Below, one piece after another: positions 60,463 to 64,000 of a DNA stretch of 64,000 nucleotides. The notes under the pieces were generated by a model that had not been told where the DNA came from, ran no database searches, and saw nothing but the letters and a program-made list of their open reading frames with translations. The stretch is taken from NCBI GenBank assembly GCA_016791475.1, contig JAEUWI010000029.1:28478-92477 (forward strand), in the 5' to 3' direction. The stretch is from Candidatus Hydrogenedentota bacterium. GTDB taxonomy: Bacteria > Hydrogenedentota > Hydrogenedentia > Hydrogenedentales > JAEUWI01. A program made the translations under genes and the position numbers. Within the stretch, counting starts at the first letter, position 1; every line of letters starts with the position of its first letter.

Positions 60463-62153
60463 ATCAGGTACTTGCCGTCATGCGGGCCAAGGCCCGTATG
60501 GCACGACACCAGATCGCCTCCGTACGCCACGAGTCCAGGCTCAAGATCGGTGTGTTGAGCTTCGCGGCCGTGGGGCTCTGGTTCGGCGCGCTCTTTCTTT
60601 TTCTGCGCGGGTTCACCTGGTTGATCGATTTCGGCGGTCGCGGCGGCAACGAGTTTGCCTTCGGTGTGGCCCTCCTTCGCCAAAGCCTGAGCATATTCTC
60701 TCTTTCGATTTTTCTCCTGCTGGTGTTCTCCAATGTTCTTGTGGCTTTTTCAACCCTCTATCGATCGAAAGAAGTGGTTTATCTCCTCCAGGGGCCCATC
60801 AGCTACACGGACTTCTTCTATGCCCGCTTCATCGAAAGTGTTGCCTTCTCCTCATGGTCCCTGGCCTATCTCGGCTCCCCCATGATGATCGCCTATGCCC
60901 TCAGCACCGATGCGGGACCGCTCTTCTATCTCATGACGGCCCTCATGTTCCTGCCCTATGTGGCCATTCCCGCCTGTATCGGCTGCGCGATTACCATCGT
61001 GCTCGTCCGCTTCTTCCCGAGGCTGAACTTTCCCTGGATTGCGGTGCTCGGCGGGGTCGGGGTCGCGTTGTTCTTCGTATACATCCGAAGCATCATCCGG
61101 GGCGCGCGCATCACCGACGAGAGCACGTTTCAGTCCATTCTGCTCGCCATGGAAAAGACCCAGTCGAGCCTTCTGCCGAGCTACTGGGCCGCCGAGGGCA
61201 TTCTCAATACCGCCGATGGCCGCTACGGCGGCGCCATTTTCTGGTTCCTCCTGATCCTGTCCACCGCTCTGATGACCGTCATGCTTACGGCGGCCCTGGC
61301 CGAGCGTATGTTTTATCCCGGCTGGTCCTATCTCATGGGACAGGATCGCCAGCGCATCAAACCGCTCGATCGCGGCGCCCTCGCCTGGGTCGCCCTGGCC
61401 CTGCGCGTGCTGCCGGATCCGCACCGTTCCCTTTTTCTGAAGGACATCAAGCTCTTCTGGCGCGATCCTACCCAATGGTCGCAATTTGTCATTTTCTTCG
61501 GCATCATGGCCATCTACATCGCCAACATTCGCAATTCCTCCCGGCTGTATGAGTCCGAATTCTGGCGCGGCTGGATCGCCTGCCTCAACGTGGGATCCGT
61601 CATGCTCATTCTCGCCACCCTGACCAGCCGATTCGTTTTTCCTCTCATCAGCCTTGAGGGACGACGGATCTGGATCCTCGGGCTGGCCCCGCTGACTTTC
61701 CGGCAGCTCATTTGGCAAAAATTCTGGCTCAGCGTCTCCCTCACCGCCGTCTTTACCGTCGGACTCGCCCTGCTCTCCGGGTATATGCTCAAACTGGAGC
61801 CGGTTTATTACGCCCTGACGGTCTACAGCGTGCTGGTTTCCACCTTCGGGCTTTCGGGCCTGGCGGTGGGCCTGGGGGCGCTCTATCCCACATTCACGGA
61901 AGACAACCCCGCCCGTATCGTCTCTGGCATGGGCGGCACCCTGAATCTGCTTACCAGTGTCGCCTTCATCACCTGCGTGGTTGCGGCGCAGGTTGCGGTG
62001 CTGCAGTGGAAGGCCCTTGGCCTCTTCCAGGGCCAGACCCAGTTCTACTATGCCCTGGCTTGCGCGGTGACTCTGGTCACGGCATTGAGCATCGTCTGCG
62101 CCGCACTGCCCATGTATTTCGGCCTGCGCAATCTGAATCAAATGGAGATCTGA
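60459..62153 (+). CDS. ABC-2 type transporter permease
   Basis: A 564-residue protein with about 12 membrane segments arranged in two halves (about 30-290 and 340-560) around a cytoplasmic loop (GQDRQRIKPLDRGALAW). The size and layout match the large ABC-2 permeases (ABC_tran_2 group) that pair with a single ATPase. ATGA overlap with the ATPase gene and a four-base gap to yjbQ show a three-gene operon. Cargo cannot be told from sequence; in related bacteria such pairs export lipids, glycans or antibiotics, or serve surface polysaccharide assembly. Confidence 0.8.
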   Translation: MNQVLAVMRAKARMARHQIASVRHESRLKIGVLSFAAVGLWFGALFLFLRGFTWLIDFGGRGGNEFAFGVALLRQSLSIFSLSIFLLLVFSNVLVAFSTLYRSKEVVYLLQGPISYTDFFYARFIESVAFSSWSLAYLGSPMMIAYALSTDAGPLFYLMTALMFLPYVAIPACIGCAITIVLVRFFPRLNFPWIAVLGGVGVALFFVYIRSIIRGARITDESTFQSILLAMEKTQSSLLPSYWAAEGILNTADGRYGGAIFWFLLILSTALMTVMLTAALAERMFYPGWSYLMGQDRQRIKPLDRGALAWVALALRVLPDPHRSLFLKDIKLFWRDPTQWSQFVIFFGIMAIYIANIRNSSRLYESEFWRGWIACLNVGSVMLILATLTSRFVFPLISLEGRRIWILGLAPLTFRQLIWQKFWLSVSLTAVFTVGLALLSGYMLKLEPVYYALTVYSVLVSTFGLSGLAVGLGALYPTFTEDNPARIVSGMGGTLNLLTSVAFITCVVAAQVAVLQWKALGLFQGQTQFYYALACAVTLVTALSIVCAALPMYFGLRNLNQMEI

Positions 62154-62157
62154 CGCC

Positions 62158-62559
62158 ATGCGCGAGTTCACCCTGTCCACCCGGCGCCACACCGAGTTTA
62201 TCAACATTGACGCTATGGTGCGGCGATGTGTGGAGGAGGCCGGCGTGACCGAAGGCGAGGTGCGCGTCTTCATTCCCCACACCACCGCCGGTGTTACCAT
62301 CAATGAAAATGCGGATCCCGACGTGGTCGCCGATATGGAGCTTATCCTGGAGCGAATGGCGCCGTGGGAAGGGGGCTATGCCCACGCCGAGGGCAACGCC
62401 GCGGCCCACGTCAAGGCAAGTATGATGGGTTCCTCGGCCACCGTGTTCGTGCAGCGCGGTCGGCTCGCGCTGGGCACATGGCAGTCCATCTATTTCTGCG
62501 AGTTTGACGGACCCCGCACGCGTCGCGTCTGGATCAAATCGATCGCCGACTCCCGGTGA
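62158..62559 (+). CDS. yjbQ: YjbQ family protein (UPF0047)
   Basis: A 133-residue protein with the complete YjbQ pattern: IPHTTAGVTINENADPDV near residues 39-56, HAEGNAAAHVKASMMG near 75-90 and GTWQSIYFCEFDGPR near 105-119. The E. coli protein has weak thiamin-phosphate synthase activity. The true role of this small trimeric metal-binding family is not known. It is the last gene of the ABC operon (four bases after the permease), an association that is probably not functional. Intact. Confidence 0.92.
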   Translation: MREFTLSTRRHTEFINIDAMVRRCVEEAGVTEGEVRVFIPHTTAGVTINENADPDVVADMELILERMAPWEGGYAHAEGNAAAHVKASMMGSSATVFVQRGRLALGTWQSIYFCEFDGPRTRRVWIKSIADSR

Positions 62560-62608
62560 CTCCTGGGGCCTATTCAGGACCACCCGCCATAGGGTCCGGT
62601 TATTTTCG

Positions 62609-62637
62609 TTGACAACACGGCCCACTTGGTCTACCCT
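62609..62637 (+). promoter_or_regulatory. Promoter upstream of the prepilin-like gene
   Basis: Perfect TTGACA (62609-62614), 17 bases, TACCCT (62632-62637), the same hexamers as at 4650-4678. It would give a leader of about 225 bases before the ATG at 62870. That leader (62645-62869) has a GC-rich, hairpin-prone first half but matches no riboswitch I know. A second TTGACA at 62818-62823 lacks a -10. Confidence 0.45.
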
Positions 62638-62869
62638 GAAAATCAGATACCGCAACAGGCAGTTCGTGGCACACAATCCGGGTGAGACGGGCGAGCGCAT
62701 CGCCCTTGCCCGCTCCGCAAGCCTGCGATAAGGTCCGTCGGGGACGTTCAGGCGTTGTGTGACGCGTCGGTCTCCCGTTGCAGAAAGGAGGTTGTTGACT
62801 CCCGCTTTCCCCGAGGATTGACAAGGTCATCCCGAGATTCATCTCAAACGGCTTTTGGAGGCTTGGTTT

Positions 62870-63868
62870 ATGATGAAGCGAAAGGGTTTCACCCTCATTG
62901 AGCTGCTGGTGGTCATCGCCATTATCGGCATTCTGGCCGCCATCCTGCTCCCCGCCCTGGCCCGCGCCCGCGAGGCGGCCCGGCGCGCAAGTTGCCAGAA
63001 CAATCTCAAGCAGATCGGCCTGGTGTGCAAAATGTTTGCCAACGAGTCCAAGGGCGGCAAGTTTCCCCCTATGGCCCCCCGCCAGTCCTGGGTGATCAGC
63101 TCACCCGCGGGCGGAGGCTCCACGGCGAGCTACGTCAACTACAACGAATGCAATTACCCCAATCCCGCGCCGCCCGGCTCGGGACAACCCGCGGGTAACG
63201 CGCCGGACACGGAATTTGTGTTCGACGGCACCCTGATCTACCCCGAATATTTGACCGACACCAATGCGCTGCTCTGTCCCTCCGATTCGGCGGCCCAGAA
63301 GATCGTCGGCGATGAATTGCGTTGGAACGTTCACGATACCTCCGTTGTCCCGGCGGGTGTGCCCGTGAAAGGACAGACCGACCGTTGCGCGTTTACCGCG
63401 GAATCCTACCTGTACCTCGCCTGGGCCCTGAACGGACGTCCCGGTCACGACTATCTTGTGACGGGCGGCGACGAGACCAGCGCGGCCAGCATCAACCCGG
63501 CCTTTGTGGTTGCGCTTCAGACAATGATTGCCAACCACATCACCAGCATTCTCACCGGCGGCGCCGGACGCTACGACGAGGATATCAGCGGGAATTTCGA
63601 CGGTGTTTCGGGCAACGAGACACTTCACCGCACCCGCGAAGGTATCGAGCGATTCTTTATCACGGATATCAACAATCCCGGTGCAAGCGCGGAAGCCCAG
63701 AGCAGCATCCCAGTTATCGGAGATTTGTTGAGCACCGACACGGCGGATTTCAATCATGTCCCCGGCGGCGCGAACTGGCTCTACATGGATGGTCACGTGA
63801 CCTTTCAGAAATACCCCAGCCCCTTTCCAGGTACCCCCGCTTTCGCCCGGCTGGTTTCTCAGTTCTAG
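62870..63868 (+). CDS. Type II secretion/prepilin-like protein (DUF1559-like, H-x-DG type)
   Basis: A 332-residue protein. The prepilin leader is textbook: [18 protein letters not shown], with cleavage expected after the Gly before Phe and Glu at mature position 5, then a long hydrophobic helix (to about 30). [17 protein letters not shown] follows near 46-62. Near the C-terminus the H-x10-DG motif is visible ([15 protein letters not shown]). This class is multiplied in Planctomycetes, Lentisphaerae and Hydrogenedentota; members are assumed to form pseudopili or surface fibres after processing by PilD. GGAGG lies nine bases before the ATG at 62870. It is a single gene with its own promoter. 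Confidence 0.92.
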   Translation: MMKRKGFTLIELLVVIAIIGILAAILLPALARAREAARRASCQNNLKQIGLVCKMFANESKGGKFPPMAPRQSWVISSPAGGGSTASYVNYNECNYPNPAPPGSGQPAGNAPDTEFVFDGTLIYPEYLTDTNALLCPSDSAAQKIVGDELRWNVHDTSVVPAGVPVKGQTDRCAFTAESYLYLAWALNGRPGHDYLVTGGDETSAASINPAFVVALQTMIANHITSILTGGAGRYDEDISGNFDGVSGNETLHRTREGIERFFITDINNPGASAEAQSSIPVIGDLLSTDTADFNHVPGGANWLYMDGHVTFQKYPSPFPGTPAFARLVSQF

Positions 63869-63893
63869 TCCAATCGTCTACACTCAGTGTGGC

Positions 63894-63923
63894 GGGGCCG
63901 GAAGGTTGACACTTTCCGGCCCC
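63894..63923 (+). terminator. Hairpin after the prepilin-like gene
   Basis: GGGGCCGGAA (63894-63903) pairs with TTCCGGCCCC (63914-63923) around a 10-base loop. No T-run follows; the putative insertion-sequence end starts at once. Confidence 0.6.
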
Positions 63924-63924
63924 C

Positions 63925-64000
63925 TGTCGAAACTCTTTGAAAATGTCCCCCTGCTAACTCTTTGAAAATGTCCCCATACTGTGGATCTCGGAAAGGAGGT
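63925..64000. mobile_element. Terminus of a probable IS21-type insertion sequence (partial)
   Basis: Starting with TGTCGA, the 20-base sequence AACTCTTTGAAAATGTCCCC occurs twice (63931-63950 and 63956-63975) at a 25-base period. IS21-family ends begin with TG and carry such repeated transposase sites. The window stops with AAAGGAGGT, a perfect ribosome site, so the first transposase gene probably starts just past base 64000. Confidence 0.6.

Noticed and set aside
62645..62860. A c-di-GMP or other known riboswitch in the prepilin leader
   Set aside because: No conserved core (for example the GEMM tetraloop and receptor pattern) could be matched by eye; only general GC-rich hairpins are present.
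63931..63975. Two 20-base direct repeats as the start of a CRISPR array
   Set aside because: Only five bases separate the copies, far too short for spacers, and no cas genes are nearby; an insertion-sequence end fits better.

Overview
The window looks like a chromosomal segment of a free-living, GC-rich, Gram-negative-type bacterium from the Planctomycetes/Lentisphaerae/Hydrogenedentota side of the tree. The best guess is Candidatus Hydrogenedentota, and this is an inference from gene content. The evidence is a DUF1501 gene paired with a planctomycete-type cytochrome (PSCyt1/DUF1549/DUF1553) gene, a DUF4838 protein, many secreted carbohydrate-active proteins, an H-x-DG type prepilin-like protein, and two surface proteins with long Gly-Glu repeats, one ending in a CFI-box sorting domain. 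SecA and a fused 2-oxoacid dehydrogenase E1 show that this is core genome rather than plasmid or phage.

Layout. 1-4.6 kb (minus): a lipid-modification operon, FAD oxidoreductase - DUF1365 - Cfa - second Cfa-like methyltransferase - chalcone-isomerase-like protein (cut by the window edge). 4.8-10.5 kb: CIA30-like protein, then the DUF1501/PSD1 pair. 10.7-18.5 kb: two small membrane proteins, a GT2 glycosyltransferase, a membrane-anchored glycosidase-like protein followed directly by an anaerobic sulfatase maturase, DUF4126 and a tandem SRPBCC protein. 18.5-23 kb: a sugar-phosphate locus (aldolase/SDR fusion, zinc dehydrogenase, divergent DeoR regulator). 23-27.2 kb: 2-oxoacid dehydrogenase E2 and fused E1. 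27.3-28.7 kb: decaying toxin-antitoxin remnants. 28.8-37.9 kb: DUF4838 glycosidase-like protein, malic enzyme, parvulin, an alpha-L-rhamnosidase fused to an L,D-transpeptidase domain, and a YdjC deacetylase.

37.9-41.4 kb holds what I consider the most interesting locus: a sigma70-type promoter, a well-formed cobalamin riboswitch and a terminator hairpin precede a secreted, propeller-like protein with (GE)12 and two EF-hands. A second Gly-Glu surface protein with a CFI-box C-terminus follows under its own promoter. 41.4-48.4 kb is a co-directional run of a GT-C-like membrane protein, a 1616-residue GH38-like protein that appears to have lost most zinc ligands, and a CPBP-family protein lacking catalytic residues. 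48.4-54.3 kb (minus): LTA-synthase/sulfatase-like membrane enzyme, metallophosphoesterase and a PcRGLX/YetA-like polysaccharide-active protein. 54.5-58.7 kb: secA and a transglutaminase-like protein. 58.9-59.6 kb: a REP-flanked, frameshifted IS200-like transposase. 59.7-63.9 kb: an ABC exporter pair, YjbQ and a prepilin-like protein. The last 76 bases look like the terminus of an IS21-type element.

Taken together the genes suggest a scavenger of complex sulfated or rhamnose-rich polysaccharides with an elaborate cell surface. Promoters recognisable by eye are mostly TTGACA/TATAAT-like. No tRNA, rRNA or CRISPR array was recognised.
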